Counted from the stretch's first letter, positions 37,020-46,980 are shown. The stretch is DNA of 64,000 nucleotides from Sedimentitalea nanhaiensis DSM 24252 (GCF_000473225.1 NZ_KI421509.1:1264045-1328044), one strand, 5' to 3'. Numbers and translations are program-made. Notes: generated by a model not told the origin, from the letters alone.

Positions 37020-38212
37020 GATCCACCTCCGAAAATGCGGGTATAAAGCGGGTTGAACCCGATGCGATAGGCCAGTTCGGCAGGGTGCTGAACATCCCAG
37101 ACCGCGAGATCGGCGCGCTGTCCGACCGCCACCTGCCCGCAATCGGTCAACCCAAGTGCGCGGGCCGCGTTGCAGGTAACGCCCGCCAACGCTTCTTGCG
37201 GGGTCATGCGAAACAGGGTGCAGGCCATGTTCATCGTCAACAACAACGAGGTCAGCGGCGACGATCCAGGATTGCAATCGGTGGCCAGCGCCATCGGCAC
37301 GCCGTGCTTGCGCAGGGCCGCAATCGGGGGCTGTTGGGTTTCGCGCAGGGTATAGTACGCACCGGGCAGGATGACCCCGACAGTCCCCGCCCCCGCCATT
37401 GCGACAATACCGTCTTCGTCGAGATATTCGATGTGATCCGCAGACAGCGCCCCATAGTGCGCCGCCATCTTGGCCCCCCCAAGGTTTGACAGTTGCTCTG
37501 CATGCAGCTTGAGCGGCAAACCGAGATCCCGGGCGACATCAAACACCCGCGCGATCTGATCCGGCAAAAACGCGATCCCTTCGCAAAACCCGTCAACCGC
37601 ATCCACCAATCCTTCGGCATGGGCCGCGCGCAGAGTGGGAATGCAGATTTCTTCCAGGTAAGTGTCCGCTCGACCATCATATTCGACTGGAACCGCATGG
37701 GCCCCCAGGAAACTGGTGGACACCCGCACCGGTCGCTGTTGCTCCAACGCCCGCGCGGCGCGCAGCATCCGCAATTCGGTGTCCCGATCCAGGCCATAAC
37801 CGGACTTGATCTCGATCGTCGACACCCCTTCGGCAATCAACGCGTCGAGACGTGGCAGTGCATCCGCGATCAGGTCCTGTTGGCTGGCGGCACGGGTCGC
37901 CTTGACGGTCGAGACGATACCGCCCCCGGCGCGTGCCACCTCTTCATAGCTGGCCCCGTTCAGGCGCATTTCGAATTCCTGCGCCCGGTTGCCGCCAAAG
38001 ACCAGATGGGTGTGGCAATCGATCAACCCCGGCGTGACCAACCGCCCTTCAAGATCCTGCTGTGGCCAGCCTCGGTAGGCTTCGGGCAACTCCGCGCCCA
38101 CATGCGCAATTGTCCCGCCATCCAACGCGATCACCCCTGCATCGACGAGGCCATAGCCGCCAGCCGTTGCCATTGTCGCAATCCGCGCCCCTGTCAAAAC
38201 TTGCTGCGCCAT
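37016..38212 (-). CDS. hutI: Imidazolonepropionase
   Basis: Hydrolyses imidazolonepropionate to formimidoylglutamate, the third step. The 398-residue amidohydrolase shows the metal-binding motif [16 protein letters not shown] near residue 63, [24 protein letters not shown] and the metal Asp in [12 protein letters not shown]. It is the first gene of the minus-strand hut operon; its ATG is 73 bases from hutF, with a palindrome between them. Confidence 0.97.
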   Translation of the reverse strand: MAQQVLTGARIATMATAGGYGLVDAGVIALDGGTIAHVGAELPEAYRGWPQQDLEGRLVTPGLIDCHTHLVFGGNRAQEFEMRLNGASYEEVARAGGGIVSTVKATRAASQQDLIADALPRLDALIAEGVSTIEIKSGYGLDRDTELRMLRAARALEQQRPVRVSTSFLGAHAVPVEYDGRADTYLEEICIPTLRAAHAEGLVDAVDGFCEGIAFLPDQIARVFDVARDLGLPLKLHAEQLSNLGGAKMAAHYGALSADHIEYLDEDGIVAMAGAGTVGVILPGAYYTLRETQQPPIAALRKHGVPMALATDCNPGSSPLTSLLLTMNMACTLFRMTPQEALAGVTCNAARALGLTDCGQVAVGQRADLAVWDVQHPAELAYRIGFNPLYTRIFGGGS

Positions 38213-38247
38213 TCATTTTGACCCTTTTTATTTCAGTGTTAATTCGC

Positions 38248-38263
38248 TTATGTATGCACATAA
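38248..38263. promoter_or_regulatory. Candidate HutC operator
   Basis: TTATGT and ACATAA are perfect inverted arms separated by ATGC, in the middle of the 73-base hutI-hutF intergenic region. The core GTATGCAC resembles the GT-N-TA-N-AC pattern of HutC-subfamily GntR operators. Binding here would repress both divergent transcripts. Confidence 0.6.
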
Positions 38264-38285
38264 TTGAGTCGTCAAGAGGTCTGTC

Positions 38286-39641
38286 ATGCCGATCCTGCAC
38301 GCCAAATCCGCCCTATTGCCTTCTGGCTGGGTTCAGGATGTTACCGTTTCCATATCAGAGGATGGGGTCATCACGGGGCTGGATGCCGCTGCGGCCGAAA
38401 CCCAGGTAGACATCCTGCTGCCCGCTCCGGCCAATGTCCATTCACACGCCTTTCAGCGCGCCATGGCCGGTTTGACCGAACGCCGAGGGACCGGCGCACA
38501 GGACACATTCTGGACCTGGCGACAGATGATGTACCGCTTTCTGGACCACCTGACGCCCGAAGACGTTGGGGCCATCACGGCACTGGTGCAGATGGAAATG
38601 CTGGAAGCCGGTTATGCGGCCGTGGGCGAGTTTCACTATCTGCATCACCAACCCGGTGGCGAACCCTATGCGGATCTGGCCGAGATGAGCCAGCAGATCT
38701 GCGCCGCCGCCGCGCAGACCGGCATCGGCCTGACCCTGCTGCCTGTGCTGTATCAGCAGGGCGGGGTCGATGGCCGTGAACTCGCGCCGGGGCAAATCCG
38801 CTTTGGCAACGAACCGGACCGGTTCATGATGCTGTTGGAAGGTGCCAGATCCGCCCTGGCCCACCTGCCCCGCGATGCCGTTCTGGGGTCTGCGCCGCAT
38901 TCGCTGCGTGCCGTCACGCCCCAGGCGCTGGAACAGATCAGCGCCGCCGTTACCGGCCCGCTGCATATGCATCTTGCCGAACAGGTTCCCGAAGTAGATG
39001 AAATTCAGGCCGCTTACGGCGCGCGACCGGTGCGGTGGCTACTGGACAATCTTCCACCCGACAAACGGTGGTGCCTGATCCATTGCACCCAAATGCAGCC
39101 GGACGAGACCACCGATCTGGCTGCGACAGGGGCGGTGGCGGGTTTGTGCCCGATCACCGAGGCATCGCTGGGGGATGGCATCTTTGACGGCGCGCGCTGG
39201 CTGTCGGCCAAGGGAAACCTGGCCATCGGGTCAGACAGCAACATCCGCATTTCACTGAGCGAAGAACTGCGTCAGCTGGAATATACTCAGCGGCTGCGTG
39301 ACCACGCACGGGCCGTTCTGGCGGAAACGGGGGGATCGACAGCACGACGCCTGTATGACGCCGCCTTGGCCGGAGGGGCGCAGGCCACCGGACGAAAGAG
39401 CGGGCAAATCGCCCCGGGGTACCGCGCCGACCTGCTGGCCCTGGACGGCAATGCCGTCGATTTGGTGGGCCGCAGCGACGACACGGTTCTGGACACCTGG
39501 ATCTTTACCGCTGGCGACAAGCTGGTGTGCGATGTCTGGGCCGCCGGCCGGCATGTCGTGAAGGATGGCCGACACATCCGCCGCGACGCGATCCTGGCCG
39601 ATTATCGCCGCACCATGCGTCGCCTGGCTTCGGCGATCTGA
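38286..39641 (+). CDS. hutF: Formimidoylglutamate deiminase
   Basis: Converts N-formimidoylglutamate to N-formylglutamate and ammonia. A 451-residue amidohydrolase with metal motif NVHSHAFQRAMAG near residue 58, the EFHYLHH motif, MHLAEQVPEVD, LIHCTQM and the Asp in AIGSDSNIRISL. It is divergent from hutI. Its TGA overlaps the ATG of hutC (TGATG), so the repressor is made with the enzyme. Confidence 0.95.
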   Translation: MPILHAKSALLPSGWVQDVTVSISEDGVITGLDAAAAETQVDILLPAPANVHSHAFQRAMAGLTERRGTGAQDTFWTWRQMMYRFLDHLTPEDVGAITALVQMEMLEAGYAAVGEFHYLHHQPGGEPYADLAEMSQQICAAAAQTGIGLTLLPVLYQQGGVDGRELAPGQIRFGNEPDRFMMLLEGARSALAHLPRDAVLGSAPHSLRAVTPQALEQISAAVTGPLHMHLAEQVPEVDEIQAAYGARPVRWLLDNLPPDKRWCLIHCTQMQPDETTDLAATGAVAGLCPITEASLGDGIFDGARWLSAKGNLAIGSDSNIRISLSEELRQLEYTQRLRDHARAVLAETGGSTARRLYDAALAGGAQATGRKSGQIAPGYRADLLALDGNAVDLVGRSDDTVLDTWIFTAGDKLVCDVWAAGRHVVKDGRHIRRDAILADYRRTMRRLASAI

Positions 39642-40330
39642 TGTCAACGTCCTGGCAAAACGTGCAGGATGAGGCACTGCGCCGGATCCACAGCCGCGAA
39701 TGGCCCCCCGGCGCGCAAATCCCCAACGAGGCCGATCTGGCCCGGGAACTTGGATGCGCGCGGGCCACGGTCAACCGCGCGCTGCGCGCACTGGCCCAGG
39801 CCGGGTGGCTGGAACGCCGACGCCGCGCTGGCACAAGGGTGGCGGTGGCCCCGTTACGTCAGGCACAGCTTGCGATACCTATCATCCGGCACGAAATCGA
39901 AGCGCGCGGTCAGACCTATTCCCATGGGCTTCTGACCCGGCGGACAGGACCGATGCCACCACAGGTGTGCGCCTCTCTCGGGGTGCCACAGGACGTACCC
40001 GCACAAGAGGTGCGCACCCTCCATCTGGCCGATGGGCGCACCTATGCCCTGGAACATCGGTGGGTCTACCTGGCTGCGGTCCCGGGCTTTGCCGATGCAA
40101 ACCTTGAGGAAATCAGCCCGAATGAATGGCTGGTGCTGAATGCACCGTTTGATCATGGCACGTTCGACTACAGCGCGGTGGCCGCAGACGCTGAAATGTC
40201 GACGCATCTGGAATGCCCAGCAGGCACACCGGTCATGATGCTGGAGCGCCGCACCTTTGGACCCACGACCCCGGTGACCCATGTCCGATTGGCCTATGCG
40301 CCCGGATTTCGGCTGCACCTGAGCATCTAG
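39641..40330 (+). CDS. hutC: Histidine-utilisation repressor, GntR/HutC family
   Basis: A 229-residue GntR-family regulator with an N-terminal winged helix (REWPPGAQIPNEADLARELGCARATVNRALRALAQAGWLERRRRAGT) and a C-terminal UTRA ligand domain. HutC proteins are released from DNA by urocanate. Location at the end of the hutF transcript and overlap with hutF identify the role. Start at ATG 39641 within TGATG. Confidence 0.94.
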   Translation: MSTSWQNVQDEALRRIHSREWPPGAQIPNEADLARELGCARATVNRALRALAQAGWLERRRRAGTRVAVAPLRQAQLAIPIIRHEIEARGQTYSHGLLTRRTGPMPPQVCASLGVPQDVPAQEVRTLHLADGRTYALEHRWVYLAAVPGFADANLEEISPNEWLVLNAPFDHGTFDYSAVAADAEMSTHLECPAGTPVMMLERRTFGPTTPVTHVRLAYAPGFRLHLSI

Positions 40331-40394
40331 CTAGCGGACCGCGGACTTTGCGGGGACAAGGCTCTGATCGGGGGAGCATCAAGGCACGCGCGTT

Positions 40395-42638
40395 TCACCC
40401 CTGATTGCGGAGCAGTTCCATAACCGCCGGACGAACGGATTGGTCACCGCGATGGCGCGCATCCGCAATGACCCTGCGCACATCCATAAGGTTGCAACGG
40501 CGCAGCAGGCTTTTGACCGGGCCAATCGAGGCCGGGCGCATCGACAACGTCCGGATGCCGATGGCGGCCAGACACAGTGCCTCGATGGGGCGACCGGCAT
40601 CTTCACCGCAGAAAGACAGCGGCGTTTCGGTGCGCTCGCACCGCTCGACAATCTTTTCGATCAGGCTCAGAAAACTGACGTTCAGCGTGTCATAGCGTCG
40701 GCGCACCCGCTCGTTTTCGCGATCGGCGGCAAAGAAGAACTGTTTCAGATCGTTGCCGCCGATGGACAGGAATTCGACATCCTGAAAGAACCGCTCTGTG
40801 GCAAAGGCCAACGAAGGAGTTTCCAGCATTGCACCGACTTCCAGCGTTTCTGGCAGGCTGTGACCCAAACGCTGTTCGCGCGCGATGGTCTTGTCCACCT
40901 CCGCCCGGGCCGCATAGTATTCTTCTGCCTGGGCAATAAACGGGAACATTATCGTCAGCGGCCGACCGTTCGCCGCACGGATCAAGGCCTGCAACTGCAT
41001 CCGCATCACACCCGGCTTGTCCAACCCCACCCGAATAGCCCGCCAGCCCAGGGCCGGGTTCGGCTCGTCATTGGGTTTCATGTAAGGCAAAACCTTGTCC
41101 GACCCGATGTCCAGGGTGCGAAAAACCACGCGCTTGCCATGCGCCGAATCCAGCACCCGCGCATATAACTCGGCCAGCTCGGTACGCTTTGGCATCTGAT
41201 TGCGGATCAGAAACTGCAACTCGGTGCGAAACAGCCCGACACCCTCGGCCCCCGAGCCTTCGAGCGACGGCAGATCCGCCATCAGCCCGGCATTCATCGT
41301 CAGACCGATGGTTGCGCCACACAGCGTCTTGGCCGGCTTGTCACGGATCGAGGCATACCGTTCCTGTGCCTGCGCCTGCATCGCGATCTTGTCACGAAAC
41401 GCGGTAACGATGGTATCGTCGGGGCGCAGATGGACGGTCGCCTGGTCACCGTCGACCATGATGTGGTCACCGTTCAGGGCCTCGGTAATGACCCCGCCCG
41501 CATGCACAACCAGTGGAATCGCCAAGGCCCGGGCGACGATGGCCGCATGGCTGCCAACCGATCCCTCTTCCAGCACGATCCCGCGCAGACCGCGGCCGTA
41601 TTCCAACAATTCCGCCGGGCCGATGTTGCGCGCGACAAGGATTGGGTCTGCTGGCATTTCGGCTCCGGTCTCGCTGCCTTGGCCGGTCAGAATGCGCAAC
41701 AGCCGGTTGGACAGGTCGTCAAGATCGCTCAACCGCTCGCGCAGATAGGAATCGTTGACCTGCGCCAGCCGAGCCCGTGCCTGGGACTGTTCTTTTTCCA
41801 CTGCCGCTTCAGCACTCAGCCCGCGGCTGATGTCCTCCTCCATCCGCCGCAACCAGCCCTTGGAATTGGCAAACATCCGGTAAGCCTCGAGAACCTGCAA
41901 CTGTTCCTTGTCGCCATGACGCGACATTTCCAGCATCCGATCCACGCCAACGCGCAATTCCTCGATCGCCTCGTGCAGCCGTTCCAGTTCGCGGTGCGGA
42001 TCATCGGCAATCGGATTCGAGACCACCACGCGCGGTTCGTGCAACCAGACATGCCCCTCGGCAGCGCCCTCCTGAGCGGTGGTCCCGCGAAACAGCACCG
42101 GCTGCTGATGCCGCGCCGACAAGGCGGCCCCCTCACCGACAAATGCGCCCAGTTCGGTCATCTCGGCGATAACCATGGCGACCACTTCCAGTGCGTAGAG
42201 CTCGTCTGCTGTATAAGAGCGCGCATCGCGCGACTGAACCACCAGTACACCCAGCTTTTCGCCCAGCCGCTGAATCGGGATGCCGAGGAAGGATGAAAAC
42301 CGTTCTTCCCCGGTCTCGGGCATGTAGCGAAAACCCTTTTCCGCAGGCGCGTTGGGCGTATTGACCGCTTTTCCTGTCCGGGCCACCCGCCCCACCAGGC
42401 CCTCGCCCATGCGCATGCGGGTCTGATGAACGGCGGCTGGATCCAGCCCTTCTGTCGCACAAAGTTCCAGCGTTTCGGAGTCGCGGAACAGGTAAACCGA
42501 GCAGACCTCGGTCAACATGCTGTCGGCGATCAGATGGGTGATCTTATCCAGACGCGCCTGCCCCGCCAAATCGCTGGCCATGGCATCACGCAAACGTCCA
42601 AGCAGTTTGCGGCTTTCCGATTCTGTACGTTCCGACAT
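40395..42638 (-). CDS. ptsP: Phosphoenolpyruvate-protein phosphotransferase of the nitrogen PTS (EI-Ntr)
   Basis: The first enzyme of the nitrogen-related phosphotransfer system, autophosphorylated from PEP and passing phosphate to NPr. The 747-residue protein has an N-terminal GAF domain (residues 20-165), the swivelling phosphohistidine domain with His364 in GSVGSHAAIVAR, and a C-terminal PEP-binding barrel (ALGWRAIRVGLDKPGVMRMQLQALIRAA, then FLSIGGNDLKQF and FCGEDAGRP). The GAF domain distinguishes it from sugar PTS enzyme I. It follows lysC by 46 bases on the same strand. Confidence 0.96.
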   Translation of the reverse strand: MSERTESESRKLLGRLRDAMASDLAGQARLDKITHLIADSMLTEVCSVYLFRDSETLELCATEGLDPAAVHQTRMRMGEGLVGRVARTGKAVNTPNAPAEKGFRYMPETGEERFSSFLGIPIQRLGEKLGVLVVQSRDARSYTADELYALEVVAMVIAEMTELGAFVGEGAALSARHQQPVLFRGTTAQEGAAEGHVWLHEPRVVVSNPIADDPHRELERLHEAIEELRVGVDRMLEMSRHGDKEQLQVLEAYRMFANSKGWLRRMEEDISRGLSAEAAVEKEQSQARARLAQVNDSYLRERLSDLDDLSNRLLRILTGQGSETGAEMPADPILVARNIGPAELLEYGRGLRGIVLEEGSVGSHAAIVARALAIPLVVHAGGVITEALNGDHIMVDGDQATVHLRPDDTIVTAFRDKIAMQAQAQERYASIRDKPAKTLCGATIGLTMNAGLMADLPSLEGSGAEGVGLFRTELQFLIRNQMPKRTELAELYARVLDSAHGKRVVFRTLDIGSDKVLPYMKPNDEPNPALGWRAIRVGLDKPGVMRMQLQALIRAANGRPLTIMFPFIAQAEEYYAARAEVDKTIAREQRLGHSLPETLEVGAMLETPSLAFATERFFQDVEFLSIGGNDLKQFFFAADRENERVRRRYDTLNVSFLSLIEKIVERCERTETPLSFCGEDAGRPIEALCLAAIGIRTLSMRPASIGPVKSLLRRCNLMDVRRVIADARHRGDQSVRPAVMELLRNQG

Positions 42639-42684
42639 AAGCCCGCTTCAGTTCCCTTCGGCCAGGCCCCTCAGCGGAATGCGC

Positions 42685-43923
42685 TCAGGCAACCTTGTCC
42701 AGTTCAAACGCATCATGCAGGGCCTGCACTGCAAGTTCCATGTATTTCCGGTCGATCAGCACCGAAATCTTTATTTCAGAAGTTGTAATCACCTTGATAT
42801 TGATCCCCTCGGCCGAGAGGACCTGAAACATCTTGGCGGCCACGCCGGTGTGGCTGCGCATGCCGATCCCAACGACCGAAACTTTGGCGACGTCCTTGTC
42901 CGCGACCAGTTCTCCAAAGTTCAGGATGCCTTTTCCCTTGGCATCATCCATCGCCTTTTCGGCCCGCGCCACCTGATCGATGGGACAGGAAAAGGTCATG
43001 TCGGTGCGGCCTTCCTCGCTGATGTTCTGCACGATCATGTCAACGTTCACCCCGGCATCCGAGAGGGCGGTGAAAATCGTTGCCGCGATGCCCGGACGGT
43101 CGGCAACCGACAGCAGGGTCATCTTGGCTTCGTCGCGGGAATGGGCCACGCCAGCCACTACATTGGATTCCATAATATCCTCCTCGTCGCATACCAGCGT
43201 TCCTGCGCTGTCGGACTGTTCCTCGAAACTGCTCAGCACGCGCAGTTTGACCTTGTAACGCATCGCCAACTCGACCGAACGAGTCTGCAGCACCTTGGCG
43301 CCAAGGCTCGCCAGTTCCAGCATTTCCTCAAATGCGATCCGGTCCAGCTTGCGCGCCTTATCGGTGATCCGTGGGTCAGTGGTATAGACCCCATCCACGT
43401 CAGTGTAGATATCGCAGCGATCCGCATCAAATGCGGCGGCAAAGGCCACCGCAGTGGTGTCGGACCCGCCGCGTCCCAATGTGGTGATCCGACCATCCGG
43501 CCCGATCCCCTGGAACCCAGCAACGACAGCCACGCGCATGCCCTCGCCAAATTTGGCCATGATGTTATCGGTCGGAATTTCCTCGATCCGGGCGCTGGCA
43601 TGGGCGTCGGTGGTCTTGACCGGCACCTGCCAGCCCTGCCAGCTGCGCGCAGGCACTTCCATTTCCTGCAAGGTCAGCGCCATCAACCCGGCGGTTACAT
43701 TTTCGCCCGAAGACACCACCGCGTCATACTCGCGGGCATCGAACATAGGTGATGTTTCATTGACCCAACCGACCAGTTCGTTGGTCTTGCCTGACATTGC
43801 AGACACAATGACGATCACGTCGTACCCGTTGGCCACCTCGACGCCAACGCGTTTGGCCGCACGGCGAATGCGGTCGGGATTGGCAACTGATGTGCCGCCG
43901 AATTTCATCACGAGAACGGGCAT
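42685..43923 (-). CDS. lysC: Aspartate kinase
   Basis: Phosphorylates aspartate, the entry to lysine, threonine and methionine synthesis. The 412-residue monofunctional enzyme starts with VMKFGGTSVANPDRIRRAA and has the catalytic-domain motifs SSGENVTAGLMA, GRGGSDTTAVAFA and DVDGVYTTDPR. The last 140 residues are two ACT domains for feedback control by lysine and threonine. It lies upstream of ptsP, an arrangement common in alphaproteobacteria. The start is an ATG at the conserved N terminus. Confidence 0.97.
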   Translation of the reverse strand: MPVLVMKFGGTSVANPDRIRRAAKRVGVEVANGYDVIVIVSAMSGKTNELVGWVNETSPMFDAREYDAVVSSGENVTAGLMALTLQEMEVPARSWQGWQVPVKTTDAHASARIEEIPTDNIMAKFGEGMRVAVVAGFQGIGPDGRITTLGRGGSDTTAVAFAAAFDADRCDIYTDVDGVYTTDPRITDKARKLDRIAFEEMLELASLGAKVLQTRSVELAMRYKVKLRVLSSFEEQSDSAGTLVCDEEDIMESNVVAGVAHSRDEAKMTLLSVADRPGIAATIFTALSDAGVNVDMIVQNISEEGRTDMTFSCPIDQVARAEKAMDDAKGKGILNFGELVADKDVAKVSVVGIGMRSHTGVAAKMFQVLSAEGINIKVITTSEIKISVLIDRKYMELAVQALHDAFELDKVA

Positions 43924-44034
43924 GTTCCGGGCCTTTCCACGCGCCTGGGCTATCGTTTGCCCGCCTCATATGCGAGGGGGGTCCCGAGGGCAAGTGGACA
44001 GGTCACGCATCCGCGCGCGAATTCGACGACCACG

Positions 44035-44064
44035 ATCGCCGACAGCAGCAGCGGTCGCGGCGAT
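44035..44064 (-). terminator. Hairpin after the Cys-rich protein gene
   Basis: ATCGCCG and CGGCGAT pair perfectly across a 16-base GC-rich loop, directly after the stop codon of the small gene read on the minus strand. No T-tract follows, so the call is based on structure and position. Confidence 0.35.
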
Positions 44065-44065
44065 G

Positions 44066-44296
44066 CTAGCCTTCTTTCAGAGACTTCAACGCCTCGGCAC
44101 AGCCAACCGAAAGTTCCTTTTCGTTTGTCTTCAGGCAGCTTTTCAACGCGCCGCCACCAAATTTGACGCCTTTGCAAAGGCGCTCGACGTCTGCCTTGCA
44201 ATAGGTTTCCACCGCCTTGATCTCGGCTTCCTGGGTTGCACCATGGGCTGATGCCGCAACAAGCCCCGCGAACACGACACTCAGAATTCTCTTCAT
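44066..44296 (-). CDS. Small exported Cys-rich-repeat protein
   Basis: A 76-residue protein with a signal peptide (MKRILSVVFAGLVAASAHGA) and a mature domain of about 56 residues containing four Cys in the pattern CKADVERLCKGV...LKSCLKTNEKELSVGC. This matches the cysteine-rich repeat family related to Golgi GLG1 repeats; bacterial members are periplasmic with unknown function. ATG 44296 is chosen at the signal peptide; a GAGAGAGA purine run lies just upstream. The 210 bases to the next gene (44297-44506) show nothing else I can support. Confidence 0.85.
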   Translation of the reverse strand: MKRILSVVFAGLVAASAHGATQEAEIKAVETYCKADVERLCKGVKFGGGALKSCLKTNEKELSVGCAEALKSLKEG

Positions 44297-44506
44297 ATCT
44301 CTCTCCCTGGATTCAGACGCCAACGCACAGACAATGCGCGGTTCTGCCTGACTGGCCGTGCCTGAAACAGGCTTTGCCAGGCGCACCGGTTTCACCCTAG
44401 GGCCGAAAGACCTCTCGGGCAAGAAAACAGAACTCTGGGCAGCGACCCAGTCGACCAACACCGCGCGAACACGGTGTCCTGCGGTTTGGCGACGCTGGTG
44501 CTGATG

Positions 44507-44938
44507 CTAGTTGGTCTTGCGGTTCGGCATGAAGGGCAACGGGGCCACCGGAACGCCATCTTTCAGCAACTTGCGGGCCTCATCCAGCCGGGCTTCGCCA
44601 TAGATCGATCGGGTGGGCGCATCGCCCTCGTGCATTGCGCGCGCTTCTGCCGCGAAATTGACCCCAACATAATCGGATTCGGTCTCGATCTTGCGGCGCA
44701 GCTCAGCCAGCGCTTGTTCCGCGGGGCTTGCGGGGTGACTCAGCGGCCCGGGTTCCTTGATCTGCGAATCGCGGGACGCGCCGACCCGAGGGGTCATGAT
44801 CGCTTTTTCCACCTCCGTCCTGCCACACACGGCACAGGACACCATTCCCGCCGCCGACAGTTTATCAAAGGCATCCGCAGACTGAAACCAACTCTCAAAG
44901 CCGTGGCCGTCAACACATTTCAACGCATACTGGATCAT
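44507..44938 (-). CDS. DUF1178 family protein
   Basis: A 143-residue cytoplasmic protein of the DUF1178 family. It starts MIQYALKCVDGHGFESWFQSADAFDKL, typical for the family, and has a possible zinc site formed by the early Cys/His and the CAVCG pair near residue 37. The function of the family is unknown. The ATG at 44938 marks the start of homology; the frame upstream overlaps the Nudix gene end. It lies 70 bases downstream of the Nudix gene on the same strand. Confidence 0.92.
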   Translation of the reverse strand: MIQYALKCVDGHGFESWFQSADAFDKLSAAGMVSCAVCGRTEVEKAIMTPRVGASRDSQIKEPGPLSHPASPAEQALAELRRKIETESDYVGVNFAAEARAMHEGDAPTRSIYGEARLDEARKLLKDGVPVAPLPFMPNRKTN

Positions 44939-45008
44939 CTGTCGTCCCTTTGGATGGGCATAAGAACAGATATCTGCGGCCCTGCCAAGTTCAAGGTAGC
45001 CGTTTGAG

Positions 45009-45473
45009 TTAATGTAGTATTCTGGGGTCGAAATCGCGCAAAATCCGGGCAAGCTCAGGCTCGCAAACCTTTGCAGCCGCTTTTTTGGGGGCGCACCACT
45101 TGCGTCGTCGCTGATTTTTCTCGGGAAAGTCGCGGGACAGAGATTTTACCAGAACCGGGAACACCATCGCCACGCATGGCACCCCGCCCAAGGAACAACT
45201 GCTTTTCTTATAGGAATACAACCCAAGGCAGCGATCATGCTGTTTGCCGATGACCCCCGCCTCTTCCCAAGCTTCCCGCAATGCACTTTGAGCGGGCGTC
45301 AGACCATCCACCGGCCAGCCCTTGGGAACAATCCAGCGCCCAGTCTTACGCGATGTTATCAACAGGATTTGTGGCTTGTTGCGCACGATACGATAACACA
45401 ACGCCGAAAACTGGCTGCGAACATCGCTCTTGTGCGATCCGCGTATCGAAATCGGCAATTGCTTGATGAACAT
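45009..45473 (-). CDS. Nudix hydrolase
   Basis: A 154-residue Nudix-fold hydrolase. The Nudix box is visible as G-x5-E-like GWPVDGLTPAQSALREAWEEAGV, with the catalytic REAWEE core at about residues 67-72. The family cleaves nucleoside diphosphates linked to another group; the DIPP-like setting (RWIVPKGWP before the box) suggests diphosphoinositol-polyphosphate or diadenosine-polyphosphate type, but the substrate is not certain. It is upstream of DUF1178 on the same strand. Confidence 0.9.
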   Translation of the reverse strand: MFIKQLPISIRGSHKSDVRSQFSALCYRIVRNKPQILLITSRKTGRWIVPKGWPVDGLTPAQSALREAWEEAGVIGKQHDRCLGLYSYKKSSCSLGGVPCVAMVFPVLVKSLSRDFPEKNQRRRKWCAPKKAAAKVCEPELARILRDFDPRILH

Positions 45474-45595
45474 TACATACGCCCGAACCTGATTACCCCT
45501 TGGCCAAGTTTACCGTGCGATTCGCAGAATTCCATCAAAAAACTTGGAGACCGCCCCATATTTTGTGGTTCAACCGTCCGTCAGACCATAGAACC

Positions 45596-46354
45596 TCAGG
45601 AAGCCAGAGATTTTGTATGGGCGGTGAACCTGGCCAGCACCTCGGCTTCAGACAGATTTCCGTCGGTAGCCAGTCGCCGCAGTCCAAAATGCACATGGGC
45701 GATCTGCTGATAGTAACTGGTAAAGACATAGTTCGCGGTGGCACCGGCGACGGCCCCCAGGACCGGTACGGTTTGCGCCGCCAGTTTCTGTCCAAGAACC
45801 GCGGCAAATCGGGGGGCAACGGTCGCAATCAGCTTTTGCATCGCGCCGCCGGTCAGGGTCAGCCGCAAGGACACAAAGCCCAGGTCCGCGCCGTCATCCT
45901 GCGCCAGAGGTCCGGCGGCTGCAAAGACGCGAATACAGTCGAACTGTACATTCTCCGCCGCCGGGTCAAACCCGTGTTCCGCAGCCACGCCTTGAATCGA
46001 GCGCAACAGCATTGCGGTGGTCACTGGCAACTCGACCAGCGCCGTTGGAGCGCCGCCAAACCCGCCAGCTGCACCCATCGCCGTCGTCACCGCCGTGTTC
46101 ACCCACTCTTTTTGATCCGGAACCGCCGTGCGCGAAGTCTGCGCGGCCCGCATCGCAAGCGCCAGCGCCTGTTCCGTGGCATCGGTCAATCGGGTTCGTA
46201 CAGCCACTGGCAGGCGGTCGATCAACCCTTCGGCCTTGCCGCCCAACGCATTCAGCAACTGCACTCCGACACCACCGGCGGCGCGGTACTGCCTGGCCAG
46301 CCTGTCCAGCTCGGCATCTGTATCCACTGGTTGCACGATCACGATATCGTCCAT
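45596..46354 (-). CDS. EcsC family protein
   Basis: A 252-residue protein of the EcsC family, recognised by the N-terminal LDRLARQYRAAGGVGVQLLNALGG pattern, the middle TTAMGAAGGFGGAPTALVELPVTTAMLLRSIQGVA hydrophobic stretch and the C-terminal PVLGAVAGATANYVFTSYYQQIAHVHFGLRRL. Named after a protein near the Bacillus Ecs ABC transporter; its function is unknown. Probably membrane-associated. It begins 48 bases upstream of the GNAT gene's end and is on the same strand. Confidence 0.9.
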   Translation of the reverse strand: MDDIVIVQPVDTDAELDRLARQYRAAGGVGVQLLNALGGKAEGLIDRLPVAVRTRLTDATEQALALAMRAAQTSRTAVPDQKEWVNTAVTTAMGAAGGFGGAPTALVELPVTTAMLLRSIQGVAAEHGFDPAAENVQFDCIRVFAAAGPLAQDDGADLGFVSLRLTLTGGAMQKLIATVAPRFAAVLGQKLAAQTVPVLGAVAGATANYVFTSYYQQIAHVHFGLRRLATDGNLSEAEVLARFTAHTKSLAS

Positions 46355-46402
46355 TCGACCCCTCCCAGGATACGCCCTAGATCGGCATTCAGCTCCGGCT
46401 TT

Positions 46403-46900
46403 TCAATGCTCGTCCTGCCACCACCGGGTCACCTCACCTGTGACGCCATCCCAGGCCCCATCGTTCAGTGCCTGTCCCAGCACCCGGTCGGGGTTGGTCG
46501 GTGGCGGCATCTGGATGTCATTCAGCGGTGTGAAACCAAAGCGGACATAATAGGGTGCATCGCCCACCAGCATGACCCGCTGCCACCCTTCCGCGCGCGC
46601 TGCATCCAGAGCGTCCCGGATCAGAACGCCGCCCAGCCCTTCGCCCTGGTGCGTCGGGTGTACGGCGACCGGCCCCAACAACAGTGTCGCGGCACCGCCC
46701 ACCCGAACCGGCCAGAACCGGATTGCCCCCGCCAGAATGCCCGACTCGTCGCGTGCCACCAGCGACAGACCCGGCACCGGCGCGATCCCCTCACGCAGCC
46801 GGTACGATGACAGCGCCTCTCGCCCCGGAGCGAAACACAGGTCAAACAGCGCTTCGACCTCCCACCAATCGTCCGGTTTTTCGGGTTTCAGTTCTAGCAC
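46403..46900 (-). CDS. GNAT family N-acetyltransferase
   Basis: A 165-residue acetyltransferase of the GNAT superfamily. The acetyl-CoA binding motif is LLGPVAVHPTHQGEGLGGVLIRDAL, and the C-terminal YYVRFGFTPL is typical of the YhbS-type subgroup. The substrate is unknown. The start is assigned to GTG 46900 because the domain begins at LELKPEKPDDW and no ATG is near; the further upstream ATG would add 15 residues that do not match. It is divergent from the flavin reductase gene. Confidence 0.88.
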   Translation of the reverse strand: MLELKPEKPDDWWEVEALFDLCFAPGREALSSYRLREGIAPVPGLSLVARDESGILAGAIRFWPVRVGGAATLLLGPVAVHPTHQGEGLGGVLIRDALDAARAEGWQRVMLVGDAPYYVRFGFTPLNDIQMPPPTNPDRVLGQALNDGAWDGVTGEVTRWWQDEH

Positions 46901-46980
46901 GTGGCAGGTCCATCCAGCGGTATGTGGTGGAATTCGCCCTAGCACGCCGCTAGGTCTGGGGCAAACAACTGGAGAGATCG

